A DNA stretch of 64,000 nucleotides, from NCBI RefSeq assembly GCF_024585265.1, contig NZ_CP036533.1, positions 2,861,001 to 2,925,000 of the forward strand. The letters run 5' to 3'. Origin of the DNA: Bradyrhizobium sp. WBAH42. GTDB taxonomy: Bacteria; Pseudomonadota; Alphaproteobacteria; Rhizobiales; Xanthobacteraceae. A model generated the notes under the pieces. That model had not been told where the DNA came from. It was given only the letters and a program-made list of their open reading frames with translations, and did no database searches. Below, one piece after another: positions 24,867 to 33,456 of this stretch. The number at the start of each line of letters is the position of its first letter. Position 1 is the first letter of the stretch. The position numbers were made by a program, and so were the translations under genes.

Positions 24867-25853
24867 TCATCGCCCGATCTTCGACGCAAGGTCCGCGATC
24901 GACTTCATGACCACGTCCCTCACGCCGCCATCATAGAGCGAATGGCCGGCTTCTTCCACGATGCGAAGCTCGGAACCGGGCCAGACTTTCGCAAGGGCCT
25001 GGGAGGTCGCGGGAGGACACAGCAGGTCATAGCGACCCTGCACGATGATGCCGGGAATGCCGTCGAGTCTCCCCGCATTCTGCAGCAGCTGGTCAGCGGT
25101 CATGAAGCTGTCGTTGACGAAATAATGCGCTTCCATGAACGGCGTCGCCGGCAATGTGCGCCAGACGTTGAGCGCGGCGAGGTCGAGCCGCGTCCTTGCG
25201 GGCTTGTGCTCGGACAAGGTGCGCTCGGTGTCGTGCCAGGCTTTCGCCGCCGCGCCATGCACGGCGGGGTCGGCATCGAGGATGCGGCGCCAATAGGCAT
25301 CCACCGGCCGGTCGCGCTCCTCGGGCGGCAGCACGCTGAGGAAATCCTCGTACAGCGCCGGATGGAATTGCGACAGGCGCGAAGTGAAGGCGGTCGCGAC
25401 CTCGGCCCGCGTGCCGAGAAACGTCGCGCGCAGCGCGATGCCCGAGACGCGCTCGGGATGCGCCTCTGCATAAGCCAGCGCCAGCGTCGCGCCCCAGGAG
25501 CCGCCGACCAATATCCACCGCTCGAAGCCGAACTTCTCGCGAATTGTCTCCATGTCCGCGATCAGATGCGCAATCGTGTTGTGCTCGCGCGATCCCTTGG
25601 GACGGCTGCGGCCGCAGCCGCGCTGGTCGAACAGCACGGCGCAGAAACGGTCGGGATCGAACAGGCGGCGATGGTCCGGCTGACACCCGCTGCCGGGCCC
25701 GCCATGCAGGTAGACCGCAGGGATCCCGTCCGCGCGGCCGACACTTTCGACATAGAGCTCATGGCCGTCGCCGACGTCGAGCATGTCGCAGGTCAAGGGC
25801 GCAAAGGGATCGGTGCGTTTGGCCGCTGTGCCTGCGTCCGCGTCAGGCGTCAT
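24867..25853 (-). CDS. pip: Prolyl aminopeptidase
   Basis: A 328-residue alpha/beta hydrolase that removes N-terminal proline from peptides. It has the oxyanion-hole motif HGGPGSG (residues 50-56), the nucleophile S119 in GGSWGATL, the DQRGCGRS strand, and the catalytic His in EEAGHSLYD near the C terminus; these are the signature positions of family S33. Its start overlaps the pqqE stop by 11 bp, so it is translationally coupled to the pqq operon. Confidence 0.93.
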   Translation of the reverse strand: MTPDADAGTAAKRTDPFAPLTCDMLDVGDGHELYVESVGRADGIPAVYLHGGPGSGCQPDHRRLFDPDRFCAVLFDQRGCGRSRPKGSREHNTIAHLIADMETIREKFGFERWILVGGSWGATLALAYAEAHPERVSGIALRATFLGTRAEVATAFTSRLSQFHPALYEDFLSVLPPEERDRPVDAYWRRILDADPAVHGAAAKAWHDTERTLSEHKPARTRLDLAALNVWRTLPATPFMEAHYFVNDSFMTADQLLQNAGRLDGIPGIIVQGRYDLLCPPATSQALAKVWPGSELRIVEEAGHSLYDGGVRDVVMKSIADLASKIGR

Positions 25854-27024
25854 TCTCGGATTCCAGGGTGCCGCCGGCGAAGTTGCGGTAGAGGAAGCGG
25901 TTGGTTTCGCCCTCGGCCTCGGCTTCCGCCTGCTTGAAGATGGTCTCGTGCAGCGGCGACAGCGCGCAGGCCGGGTCGGTGTTGGCGGCGTCGCCGGTCA
26001 GCGCAAAGGCCTGGCAGCGACAGCCGCCGAAATCGATCTCGCGGAATTCGCAAGACTTGCACGGCTCCTTCATCCAGCCGGTGCCGCGATAGCGGTTGAA
26101 GGCGTCCGAGTTCTGCCAGATCCAGGCGATCGAATGGTTGGAGCGCACCGATTCGAAATCGAGCCCGGTGATGCTCTCGGCGGCGTGGCAGGGCAGCACC
26201 TTGCCGGCGGGGGAGATGTTGAAGAACTGCCGGCCCCAGCCGCCCATGCATTTCTTCGGCCGCAGCGCGTAATAGTCCGGCACGACATAGTCGATGGTCA
26301 GCCGGCCCTTCAGCCGCTCGCGCGCCTCCTCGACGAGGCGGGTGCATTCCTCCAACTGCGCGACCGTCGGCATCAAGGCGGCGCGGTTCTTCAGCGCCCA
26401 GCCGTAATACTGGACATTGGCGACCTCGAGCCGGTCGGCATCGAGATCGAGCGCCATCTGGATGATGTCCGGCAGCTGGTGCAGGTTCTGCCGGTGCATC
26501 ACCGCGTTCACGGTGAGCGGCAAATCGAGCTCGCGCGTCCATTTCGCGACCTCGAGCTTCTTGCGGTGAGCGTTCTTGTAGCCGGCGACGCGATCGGCGA
26601 GGCCGTCCTCGATGCCCTGGAAAGAGATCTGCACATGGCAGAGCCCGGCAGCTGCGAGATCGCTGAGCTTCTCGCGCGTCAGCAGCACGGCCGATGTGAT
26701 CAGGTTGGTATAGAGCCCGGCGTCGCTGGCATGCTTGACCAGCTCGACCAGGTCTTTCCGCGCCGTCGGCTCGCCGCCGGAGAAATGCACCTGGAGCACG
26801 CCGATCTCGGCGAGCTCGCTCAGCACCTTCTTCCACTCGTCGGTGGTCAGCTCCTTGCCCGAGCGGTCGAGCTCGACCGGATTGGAGCAATAGGGGCATT
26901 GCAGCGGGCAGCGATGGGTGATCTCGAGCAGCACGGCGAGCGGGATGCCGAACGTCTCCGCCGTCGAGCGCTGCTTTTCCAGCACCGCGAGGCTGTCGCT
27001 GGGCGGGATGGTCACGTCGCTCAT
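25843..27024 (-). CDS. pqqE: PQQ biosynthesis radical SAM peptide cyclase
   Basis: A 393-residue radical SAM enzyme that crosslinks the Glu and Tyr of PqqA. The cluster motif is C39-x3-C43-x2-C46 (HRCPLQCPYC), followed by the SAM-binding SGGEP. The C-terminal SPASM-type cysteines include CMGGWG, PCHAAE and the group CKSCEF...GGCRC for auxiliary clusters. It needs PqqD as peptide chaperone, and pqqD is directly upstream with a 4-bp overlap (ATGA). The order pqqABCDE is intact. Confidence 0.96.
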   Translation of the reverse strand: MSDVTIPPSDSLAVLEKQRSTAETFGIPLAVLLEITHRCPLQCPYCSNPVELDRSGKELTTDEWKKVLSELAEIGVLQVHFSGGEPTARKDLVELVKHASDAGLYTNLITSAVLLTREKLSDLAAAGLCHVQISFQGIEDGLADRVAGYKNAHRKKLEVAKWTRELDLPLTVNAVMHRQNLHQLPDIIQMALDLDADRLEVANVQYYGWALKNRAALMPTVAQLEECTRLVEEARERLKGRLTIDYVVPDYYALRPKKCMGGWGRQFFNISPAGKVLPCHAAESITGLDFESVRSNHSIAWIWQNSDAFNRYRGTGWMKEPCKSCEFREIDFGGCRCQAFALTGDAANTDPACALSPLHETIFKQAEAEAEGETNRFLYRNFAGGTLESENDA

Positions 27025-27332
27025 GACGTCTTCTCCCTGATCTCGGTGAGAAAGCCCTTGTCGGCGAGATCCTGCAACATGACGATGACGTCGGCCAGGA
27101 TCGCCTCGCGTGGCGCGGCGTATTTTGCGGCGAGCTGATCGGCGACGTCGCCGACATTGCGCTCGCCGTTGCAGAGCTGCAAGACCTCGACCGCGATCTC
27201 GTCTGGCGCCAGCACCCGCTCCGGCGCCAGGATCACCCAGACCTTCCGCGTCTCGTCATATCTGAGCTTGGCATGCCGCGGCAGCACGGGGCGGCTTGCC
27301 TCGCTGACGCTGATGTTCCGCGGCCCGGCCAT
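27021..27332 (-). CDS. pqqD: PQQ biosynthesis peptide chaperone
   Basis: A 103-residue PqqD that binds PqqA and delivers it to PqqE. The RiPP-recognition-element features are HAKLRYDETRKVWVILAPER and the helix VEVLQLCNGERNVGDVADQL. It lies 12 bp after pqqC and overlaps pqqE. Confidence 0.94.
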   Translation of the reverse strand: MAGPRNISVSEASRPVLPRHAKLRYDETRKVWVILAPERVLAPDEIAVEVLQLCNGERNVGDVADQLAAKYAAPREAILADVIVMLQDLADKGFLTEIREKTS

Positions 27333-27344
27333 AAGTCTAATCCC

Positions 27345-28124
27345 TCAGCTCGCTTTGGGCACGAACGCGCCCGGCGGAATGTGGCCCTCGACATAGGCAT
27401 GCTGGAGCGCATCCAGCTGCACCCATAGCACGTTGGTCTTGAAGATCAGCGCATTGCAGACTTGCGCGCGCTGCTCCGGCGTCGTGGCGTGCTTCTTCAC
27501 ATAATCGAGCGCGAAATTGGCATCGCGCGGCGCCTGGGTCAGGCGGCGCTTGAAGTAGCTCATGATGTCGGGGTTGACGAAATCATAGTGCTCCAGCATG
27601 CCGGCGATGCGCTCTTCATGCAGGTTCGGCGCGAACAGCTCGGTCAGCGAGGAGGCGATCGCCTCCAGCGGGCTTTTTTCGCGGCAGAAGTGGACATAGG
27701 CCTCCACCGCAAAGCGCGTCGCCGGCAAGATGCCTTCGGTGGATTCGACGTATGCGGTGTCGAGTCCGAGCCCTTCGGTCAGCTTGATCCAGCGCTCGAT
27801 GCCGCCCTCGCTGCCGACATCGCCGTCATGGTCCTCGATGCGATGGCGCCATTCCAGGCGCGTGGCGCGGTCGCGGAAGCGCGAGATCACCACCGCGTCC
27901 TTGATCGGGATCGTGCTCTGGTAATAGTAGCGGTTGAGCGCCCAGGCCTGCACCTGGCCCTTGTTCAGCTTGCCGCCATGCAGCAGCTTATGGAACGGAT
28001 GCAGGCTGTGATAGCGCGTGGCGCCGATGTGGCGCAGCGTCGCCTCCAGCTCCTCGCCCGAGTTGAGCCTCAGATCCTTGCCGATCGAGAGCGCGGTCAT
28101 TCCAGTCAGTGATGCGGCGTTCAC
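27345..28124 (-). CDS. pqqC: Pyrroloquinoline-quinone synthase
   Basis: A 259-residue oxygen-dependent cofactorless oxidase that performs the last ring closure and oxidation to PQQ. Family segments YHSLHPFHKLLHGGKLNKGQ, RHRIEDHDGD and TRFAVEAYVHFCRE contain conserved His and Arg residues of the active site. The GTG at 28124 overlaps the pqqB stop (GTGA), which favours it over the ATG nine codons inside. Confidence 0.96.
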   Translation of the reverse strand: MNAASLTGMTALSIGKDLRLNSGEELEATLRHIGATRYHSLHPFHKLLHGGKLNKGQVQAWALNRYYYQSTIPIKDAVVISRFRDRATRLEWRHRIEDHDGDVGSEGGIERWIKLTEGLGLDTAYVESTEGILPATRFAVEAYVHFCREKSPLEAIASSLTELFAPNLHEERIAGMLEHYDFVNPDIMSYFKRRLTQAPRDANFALDYVKKHATTPEQRAQVCNALIFKTNVLWVQLDALQHAYVEGHIPPGAFVPKAS

Positions 28125-29050
28125 AGCACGATCTCCGTTCCGTCCGCGGGTATCTGCCAGCCCGCCTGTTCTACCATTTTCCGCTCCGGGGAGCCGGGCA
28201 GCAGCGCCGGATTCGAGTTGTTGATATGCAGAAACAGCTTCCTGTCGATATTGAGGTCGGCCAGCCGCGCAATGGCGCCGTCCTCGCCGGACATCGCGAC
28301 ATGGCCCATGCTCTTGCCGGTCTTGTGGCCGAGCCCGGCTTTGATCATTTCGTCGTCCTGCCAGACCGTGCCGTCGAAGAACACCAGCGCGGCGCCGTCG
28401 ATCTCGGCCTTGAGCGCGTCGGTCACCTCGGCGCAGGCGGCGATGAAGTAGAAGAACTTGCCGGTGGCCTTGTCGGTGACCTTCAGGCCCAGCGTGTCGC
28501 CGTCGCCGCTCACCCCGCCCGGATGCACCTTGCCTTCGAGATACCAGGCCGACTTGCCCGGCACGGCAAAGGGCAGCACCTCGAGCCCTGAGCGCGTGCC
28601 GTCCGGCAGCCGCGGCTCGAACGGCTCGCGGATCGCGATCGGCTGGCGCCGCACGTTCTTCTCGTTCAGCACGTTGAAGATGCTGTTGCTGGCAAGGATC
28701 GCCAGCACCTTCTCGTGCGCGTACACCGTAAACGGCGAGCCCTCGCGCATCGACAGCAGGCCTGCCACGGCATCGACTTCGCTGTTGGTCAAAATCACGC
28801 CCGCAACCGGCGTGTGGCGCAGCGCGCCCGCCTTGGGATGCAGCTGCGGCGTGGCAATCAATTGCTGGCGAAGATCGGGCGAGGCGTTGATCAGGAACCA
28901 GTGCTCGCCGTCGCCGCTGAAGGCGACCGAGGCCTGGGTTCGAAAGAGCTCATGTCCATTCGCACGAGCCGCGCGGCAGCCTTCGCAACCGCAATTCCAC
29001 TGCGGAACTCCGCCGCCGGCCCCGGCGCCCAGGACGACGACGCGAAGCAT
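28121..29050 (-). CDS. pqqB: PQQ biosynthesis protein B (metallo-hydrolase fold)
   Basis: A 309-residue PqqB, a metallo-beta-lactamase-fold protein implicated in hydroxylating the crosslinked tyrosine moiety. The N terminus VVLGAGAGGGVPQWNCGCEG is diagnostic, with the metal-site Cys group CGCEGC. LTNSEVDAVAGLLSMREG replaces the classic HxHxDH motif as in the family. It is 128 bp downstream of pqqA, and its ATG has GGAG upstream. Confidence 0.95.
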   Translation of the reverse strand: MLRVVVLGAGAGGGVPQWNCGCEGCRAARANGHELFRTQASVAFSGDGEHWFLINASPDLRQQLIATPQLHPKAGALRHTPVAGVILTNSEVDAVAGLLSMREGSPFTVYAHEKVLAILASNSIFNVLNEKNVRRQPIAIREPFEPRLPDGTRSGLEVLPFAVPGKSAWYLEGKVHPGGVSGDGDTLGLKVTDKATGKFFYFIAACAEVTDALKAEIDGAALVFFDGTVWQDDEMIKAGLGHKTGKSMGHVAMSGEDGAIARLADLNIDRKLFLHINNSNPALLPGSPERKMVEQAGWQIPADGTEIVL

Positions 29051-29098
29051 GATCCGTCTCCTGGAGGCGAATTCGCGAGGTGGATCTCAGGCCGAGAC

Positions 29099-29131
29099 CG
29101 TTTCGGACAAGGTTTCTGTCTGCCGGAAACG
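29099..29131 (-). promoter_or_regulatory. Stem-loop between pqqA and pqqB
   Basis: CGTTTCGG (29099-29106) pairs with CCGGAAACG (29123-29131) with one bulged base. It lies in the 128-bp gap between pqqA and pqqB. A hairpin here could protect a short pqqA transcript or slow read-through so that PqqA is made in excess. No T-run follows on the minus strand, so it is not a classic terminator. Confidence 0.35.
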
Positions 29132-29178
29132 TATCGTGACCAAGAACCACCTGCGCAGAACGCGATCTCGCCAGCCGC

Positions 29179-29259
29179 TTACTTGCGGATGGCGCTCACA
29201 TACATGTTGATTTCCATGCCGCAGGGCACTTCGACGATCTTCGGGGCTTTCCAGGCCAT
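29179..29259 (-). CDS. pqqA: PQQ precursor peptide
   Basis: A 26-residue peptide, MAWKAPKIVEVPCGMEINMY followed by VSAIRK, the ribosomal precursor of PQQ. The conserved Glu16-x3-Tyr20 (EINMY) supplies all atoms of the cofactor. The gene is too short to be found by ordinary ORF cut-offs; it was read directly upstream of pqqB on the same strand. GGAGAG lies 4 bases before the ATG. Confidence 0.97.
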   Translation of the reverse strand: MAWKAPKIVEVPCGMEINMYVSAIRK

Positions 29260-29292
29260 TTGGCTCTCCATTTTTCGCAAATTCGGACGCAT

Positions 29293-29320
29293 CCGCCCGC
29301 AGATAAATTAGTGCGGGCGG
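29293..29320 (-). promoter_or_regulatory. Strong hairpin in the pqqA leader
   Basis: A perfect 9-bp stem, CCGCCCGCA / TGCGGGCGG, with a 10-base AT-rich loop, begins 33 bp upstream of the pqqA start. No T-run follows on either strand. Its position suggests a leader structure controlling transcription or mRNA stability of pqqA, unless the promoter lies inside it. Confidence 0.45.
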
Positions 29321-29391
29321 AAAACTTCGCCAGTGAAATTTTCCCGACCTAGGTAGTAGGCTGAGGAATGTTGCACTGCAAAGATGGCGTA

Positions 29392-29403
29392 TTGCGGCCG
29401 CAA
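29392..29403. promoter_or_regulatory. 12-bp palindrome between pqqA and the DUF6894 gene
   Basis: TTGCGGCCGCAA is a perfect palindrome in the 260-bp divergent region between pqqA (minus) and the DUF6894 gene (plus). It could be a regulator site for either gene; no known consensus is matched. Confidence 0.25.
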
Positions 29404-29519
29404 AGATGAGCGGATCAGATACGCAAAATTGCCGATAGGTCGTGATCCCTGTCGGGATAAACCAGTTGTGAGTATGGACCGGCTTCTCATCGGCGACAGA
29501 CGACCCCATTGGATCAGGC

Positions 29520-29777
29520 ATGCCCAGATATTTCTTCAACACCCGCATCGGCGACGAACTGATCGTGGATCCTGACGGCGAGGACCTGCGCAACCCCGAC
29601 CGCGCCTGGGAGGTCGCGCGCCAGATGATCCTCGAGGTCGTGAAGTCGGAAGGAACCCAGCCGGCGCTGCTGGAGGCGGTCATCGAGGTCACCGACGCCG
29701 ACGGCGAGATCGTGCTGGAGTTTCCCTTCACCGAGGCGCTGCTCGACATGCCGGACCAGTCCGCGACACGGCATTAG
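29520..29777 (+). CDS. DUF6894 family protein
   Basis: An 85-residue acidic protein opening MPRYFFNTRIGDELIVDPDG, the typical start of the DUF6894 family common in Bradyrhizobium and relatives. EDLRNPDRAWEVARQMILEV forms the predicted helix. Function unknown. It is transcribed away from the pqq operon. Confidence 0.85.
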   Translation: MPRYFFNTRIGDELIVDPDGEDLRNPDRAWEVARQMILEVVKSEGTQPALLEAVIEVTDADGEIVLEFPFTEALLDMPDQSATRH

Positions 29778-29817
29778 CCGGACGCGACGCGGCGAGAGAA
29801 GCCCGCGCCCCCTCAAC

Positions 29818-29902
29818 GTCATTGCGAGGAGCCCTTGCGACGAAGCAATCCAGACTGCCTCCGCGGCGGCAGTCTGGATTGCTTCGCTGCGCTCGCAATG
29901 AC
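29818..29902 (+). repeat. Repeat family B, 85-bp class
   Basis: A good reference copy: GTCATTGCGAGGAGCCCTTG, AATCCAGACTGCCTCCGCGG, then the inverted GGCAGTCTGGATTGC and CGCTGCGCTCGCAATGAC. A spurious reading frame running through it is continuous with the amidase gene. Confidence 0.93.
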
Positions 29903-29978
29903 TGAGGTACCCCCGCGAAATCCGCATGGCTTTGCCTCGTTCCCGGCGCTAAAAGACGCCGGTCATACGGAGCAAGCC

Positions 29979-31379
29979 ATGCAAGATCTCTGGCGCCTGT
30001 CGGCCGCCGACCTCGCCACCCTCGTCAAATCCCGGAAAGTCTCCGCCAGGGAGGCCGCCAAGGCCGGTCTCGCGCGGCTCGATGCCGTCAATCCCCAGCT
30101 CAACGCGGTGATCGACCACCGACCGGAGGACGTGCTCAAGCAGGCCGATGCCGTCGATGCCGCGATTGCCAGGGGTGAGGACCCCGGCGTTCTCGCCGGC
30201 GTGCCGGTCACCATCAAGGCCAATGTCGACCAGGAAGGCTTTGCCACCACCAATGGCCTCAAGCTGCAGCGCGACCTGATCGCGCGCGAGGACAATCCGG
30301 TCGTCGCGAATTTCCGGAAATCGGGCGCCATCCTGCTCGGCCGCACCAATTGCCCGGCCTTCTCCTACCGCTGGTTCACCACCAATCTGGTCCATGGCGA
30401 CACCAAGAACCCCCGTGACGCTTCGCTAACGCCGGGCGGCTCCTCCGGCGGCGCCGGCTCGGCGGTCGCTGCCGGTATCGGCCACATCGCCCACGGCACC
30501 GACATCGCCGGCTCGATCCGCTATCCCGCCTATGCCTGCGGCGTGCACGGATTGCGCCCGACGCTCGGCCGCATTCCCGCCTTCAACCCGGCGCTGCCGG
30601 AGCGACCGATCGGGCCGCAGATCATGGCGGTGTCGGGCCCGCTGGCGCGTACGGTCAATGATCTCAAGCTCTCGCTCGAAGCCATGGCGGCCCGCGACAT
30701 CCGCGATCCCTGGTTCGCGCCGGTGCCGCTGCAAGGGCCCGCACGGGACAAGCGCGCCGCGCTCTGCCTCAATCCGGGCGGTCTTGCCACCGCGCCGGAG
30801 GTAAAGGCGGCGGTGAGCGATGCCGGCAAGCGGCTGGAGCGCGCCGGCTGGACCGTCGATGTGATCGAGGACACCCCTCCGATGCGCGAGGCGGTCGAGT
30901 GGCAGATCAAGCTCTGGCTCGGCGACGGCTATGAGGCGCAGCTGGAGATGGCCGAGCGCGAGGGCGATCCCGGCGCGCTGGCCTGTCTGCGCGGCAACCG
31001 CGCCAGGGTCACGCCGATGGACCAGGCCAATTACGCCAAGGCGCTGACCCGGCGCGCCACGCTGACCCGCGAGTGGATGCTGTTCTTCGAAAAATACGCC
31101 GTGCTGCTGACGCCGGTCTCCGGCGAATTGCCGTTCCCGGATCATCTCGACCGCAAGGACGAGGACTCCTTCAAGCGCGTCTGGGAAGCGCAGCTGCCGC
31201 AGATCGCGATCCCCTTCATGGGCCTGCCGGGCCTCGTGGTCTCCACAGGTCTCGTCGGCAAGGCGCCGGTCGGCGTGCACATCGTGTCGGGGCGTTATCG
31301 CGAGGATTTGTGCCTGCTCGCGGGCGAAGCGATCGAGGCCGGCGGCGTGCCGCCGTCGCCGATCGATCCCGTGGGCTAG
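29979..31379 (+). CDS. Amidase (amidase-signature family)
   Basis: A 466-residue amidase-signature enzyme hydrolysing a carboxamide. The Ser-cisSer-Lys triad is complete: K80 (GVPVTIKANVD), S155 in GGSSGGAG and nucleophile S179 in GTDIAGSIR, with the same spacings as fatty acid amide hydrolase. The physiological amide is unknown. The ATG at 29979 (MQDLWRLSAA) has GGAG upstream; the longer open frame runs into the repeat and is rejected. It lies 2 bp before the glutathione peroxidase gene. Confidence 0.92.
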   Translation: MQDLWRLSAADLATLVKSRKVSAREAAKAGLARLDAVNPQLNAVIDHRPEDVLKQADAVDAAIARGEDPGVLAGVPVTIKANVDQEGFATTNGLKLQRDLIAREDNPVVANFRKSGAILLGRTNCPAFSYRWFTTNLVHGDTKNPRDASLTPGGSSGGAGSAVAAGIGHIAHGTDIAGSIRYPAYACGVHGLRPTLGRIPAFNPALPERPIGPQIMAVSGPLARTVNDLKLSLEAMAARDIRDPWFAPVPLQGPARDKRAALCLNPGGLATAPEVKAAVSDAGKRLERAGWTVDVIEDTPPMREAVEWQIKLWLGDGYEAQLEMAEREGDPGALACLRGNRARVTPMDQANYAKALTRRATLTREWMLFFEKYAVLLTPVSGELPFPDHLDRKDEDSFKRVWEAQLPQIAIPFMGLPGLVVSTGLVGKAPVGVHIVSGRYREDLCLLAGEAIEAGGVPPSPIDPVG

Positions 31380-31381
31380 CG

Positions 31382-31858
31382 ATGACGGCCATCTACGACT
31401 TCAAGGCCAACTCGCTCGCCGGCGAGGAGGTCCCGATGCGACGTTTCGAGGGGCAGGTGCTCTTGATCGTCAACACTGCGAGCAAATGCGGCTTCACGCC
31501 GCAATATCGCGGCCTGGAGGAGCTGCATCGCGATCTCTCGCCGCGCGGCTTCTCGGTGCTCGGCTTTCCCTGCAACCAATTCGGCGCGCAGGAGCCGGGG
31601 CAGGCGAGCGAGATCCAGGAATTCTGTTCGACCCATTACGACGTCACCTTTCCCCTGTTCGAGAAGATCGACGTCAACGGGCCGAAGGCGCATCCCTTGT
31701 ACGAGTACCTGAAACGTCAGCAATCCGGGCTTCTCGGCGCCGCCATCAAATGGAATTTCACCAAATTCCTGGTGGACCGTGCCGGCAAGGTGATCGCGCG
31801 CTACGCGCCGACCGCACGGCCCGAAGGGCTGCGCAATCAAATCGAAACACTGTTGTAA
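31382..31858 (+). CDS. Glutathione peroxidase family protein
   Basis: A 158-residue thiol peroxidase reducing hydroperoxides with glutathione or thioredoxin. Peroxidatic Cys36 is in NTASKCGFTPQ, Gln in FPCNQFGAQEPG, and Trp/Asn in KWNFTKFLVD, completing the tetrad. It uses Cys, not Sec. It is between the amidase and DUF3297 genes in one transcription unit. Confidence 0.94.
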   Translation: MTAIYDFKANSLAGEEVPMRRFEGQVLLIVNTASKCGFTPQYRGLEELHRDLSPRGFSVLGFPCNQFGAQEPGQASEIQEFCSTHYDVTFPLFEKIDVNGPKAHPLYEYLKRQQSGLLGAAIKWNFTKFLVDRAGKVIARYAPTARPEGLRNQIETLL

Positions 31859-31869
31859 GCGAGACAATC

Positions 31870-32112
31870 ATGAGCGACGAATTTCCGGACCGCCTGTCGG
31901 TCGATCCGAACAGCCCCTATTACAACGCGGACATCCTGGCGCGCGATGTCGGCATCCGCTTCAAGGGCATCGAGAAGACCAATGTCGAGGAGTACTGCAT
32001 CAGCGAAGGCTGGGTCCGCGTCGCTGCCGGCAACGCCAAGGACCGCTACGGCAACCCGCTGACCATCAAGGTGCACGGTCCGGTGGAGCCGTATTTCCGG
32101 AATAAGAAATAG
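31870..32112 (+). CDS. DUF3297 family protein
   Basis: An 80-residue protein opening MSDEFPDRLSVDPNSPYYNA with the conserved FKGIEKTNVEEYCISEGWVR; function unknown. It lies 11 bp after the peroxidase gene, so it is probably co-expressed with it. Confidence 0.9.
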   Translation: MSDEFPDRLSVDPNSPYYNADILARDVGIRFKGIEKTNVEEYCISEGWVRVAAGNAKDRYGNPLTIKVHGPVEPYFRNKK

Positions 32113-32142
32113 TTTGAACTGAGCGCGCGCCGCTCTCTCCTC

Positions 32143-32227
32143 GTCATTGCGAGGAGCCCTTGCGACGAAGCAATCCAGACTATTTCCGCGGTGACGGACT
32201 GGATTGCTTCGCTGCGCTCGCAATGAC
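32143..32227 (+). repeat. Repeat family B, 85-bp class
   Basis: GTCATTGCGAGGAGCCCTTG to CGCTGCGCTCGCAATGAC, ending 21 bp before the tarD start codon, so the element lies in its leader. Confidence 0.92.
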
Positions 32228-32248
32228 GAAAGTGAAAGGCCCAACCCC

Positions 32249-33418
32249 ATGTCCGTCCGCATCGTCGACATCCGCGAGATCACCAAGCCGATCTCATCGC
32301 CGATCCGCAACGCCTATATCGACTTCACCAAGATGACGACCAGCCTCGTTGCCGTCGTCACTGACGTCGTCCGCGACGGCAAGCGCGTCGTCGGCTATGG
32401 CTTCAACTCCAACGGCCGCTACGGGCAGGGCGGCCTGATCCGCGAGCGCTTTGCCGCGCGCATCACGGAGGCCGATCCGAAATCGCTGCTCAACGCCGCC
32501 GGCGACAATCTCGATCCCGACAAGGTCTGGGCCGCGATGATGACCAACGAGAAGCCGGGCGGTCACGGCGAGCGCTCGGTCGCGGTCGGCACCATCGACA
32601 TGGCGGTGTGGGATGCGGTGGCGAAGATCGCGGGCAAGCCGCTGTTCCGTCTGCTCGCCGAACGCCACGGCGTCGAAGCCAATCCGCGCGTCTTCGTCTA
32701 CGCGGCCGGCGGCTATTATTATCCCGGCAAGGATCTCTCGATGCTCCGGGCTGAGATGCGCGGCTATCTCGACCGCGGCTACAACGTCGTGAAGATGAAG
32801 ATCGGCGGCGCTGATATCGACGAAGACCGCACCCGCATCGAGGCGGTGCTGAAGGAGATCGGCAAGGACGCGCAGCTCGCCGTCGACGCCAACGGCCGCT
32901 TCAACCTGGAAACCGCCATCGCCTACGCCAAGATGCTCCGCGACTATCCCTTGTTCTGGTACGAGGAGGCCGGCGATCCCCTCGACTACGCGCTGCAGGC
33001 CGCGCTCGCCGAGTTCTATCCAGGCCCGATGGCGACCGGCGAGAACCTGTTCAGCCACCAGGACGCCCGCAACCTGATCCGCTACGGCGGCATGCGCCCC
33101 GACCGCGACTGGCTGCAATTCGATTGCGCGCTGTCCTACGGCCTGTGCGAATACCAGCGCACGCTGGAGGTGCTGAAGACCCATGGCTGGTCCCCCAGCC
33201 GCTGCATCCCGCATGGCGGCCACCAGATGTCGCTCAACATCGCCGCCGGCCTCGGCTTGGGCGGCAACGAAAGCTACCCCGACCTGTTCCAGCCCTATGG
33301 CGGCTTCCCCGACGGCGTCCGCGTGGAGAACGGCCACATCACCATGCCCGAGCTTGCCGGCATCGGCTTCGAAGGCAAGTCGGATCTCTACAAGGAGATG
33401 AAGGCGCTGGCGGAGTAG
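32249..33418 (+). CDS. tarD: D(-)-tartrate dehydratase
   Basis: A 389-residue enolase-superfamily enzyme that dehydrates D-tartrate to oxaloacetate. Every catalytic position known for the B. japonicum enzyme is present at the same number: K184 (VVKMKIGG), metal ligands D213, E239 and E265, and H322 (CIPHGGHQ). The sequence as I recall it differs from that enzyme at only a few positions. No tartrate transporter or regulator is adjacent; the gene stands alone between repeats. Confidence 0.94.
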   Translation: MSVRIVDIREITKPISSPIRNAYIDFTKMTTSLVAVVTDVVRDGKRVVGYGFNSNGRYGQGGLIRERFAARITEADPKSLLNAAGDNLDPDKVWAAMMTNEKPGGHGERSVAVGTIDMAVWDAVAKIAGKPLFRLLAERHGVEANPRVFVYAAGGYYYPGKDLSMLRAEMRGYLDRGYNVVKMKIGGADIDEDRTRIEAVLKEIGKDAQLAVDANGRFNLETAIAYAKMLRDYPLFWYEEAGDPLDYALQAALAEFYPGPMATGENLFSHQDARNLIRYGGMRPDRDWLQFDCALSYGLCEYQRTLEVLKTHGWSPSRCIPHGGHQMSLNIAAGLGLGGNESYPDLFQPYGGFPDGVRVENGHITMPELAGIGFEGKSDLYKEMKALAE

Positions 33419-33456
33419 GGGTGTCGTTGGAGCGCGACGTCCGCGCCACACACTCC

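Noticed and set aside
29835..29978. An N-terminal extension of the amidase
   Set aside because: The extension is encoded by the family B repeat; the ATG at 29979 has a ribosome-binding site and begins at the family start.
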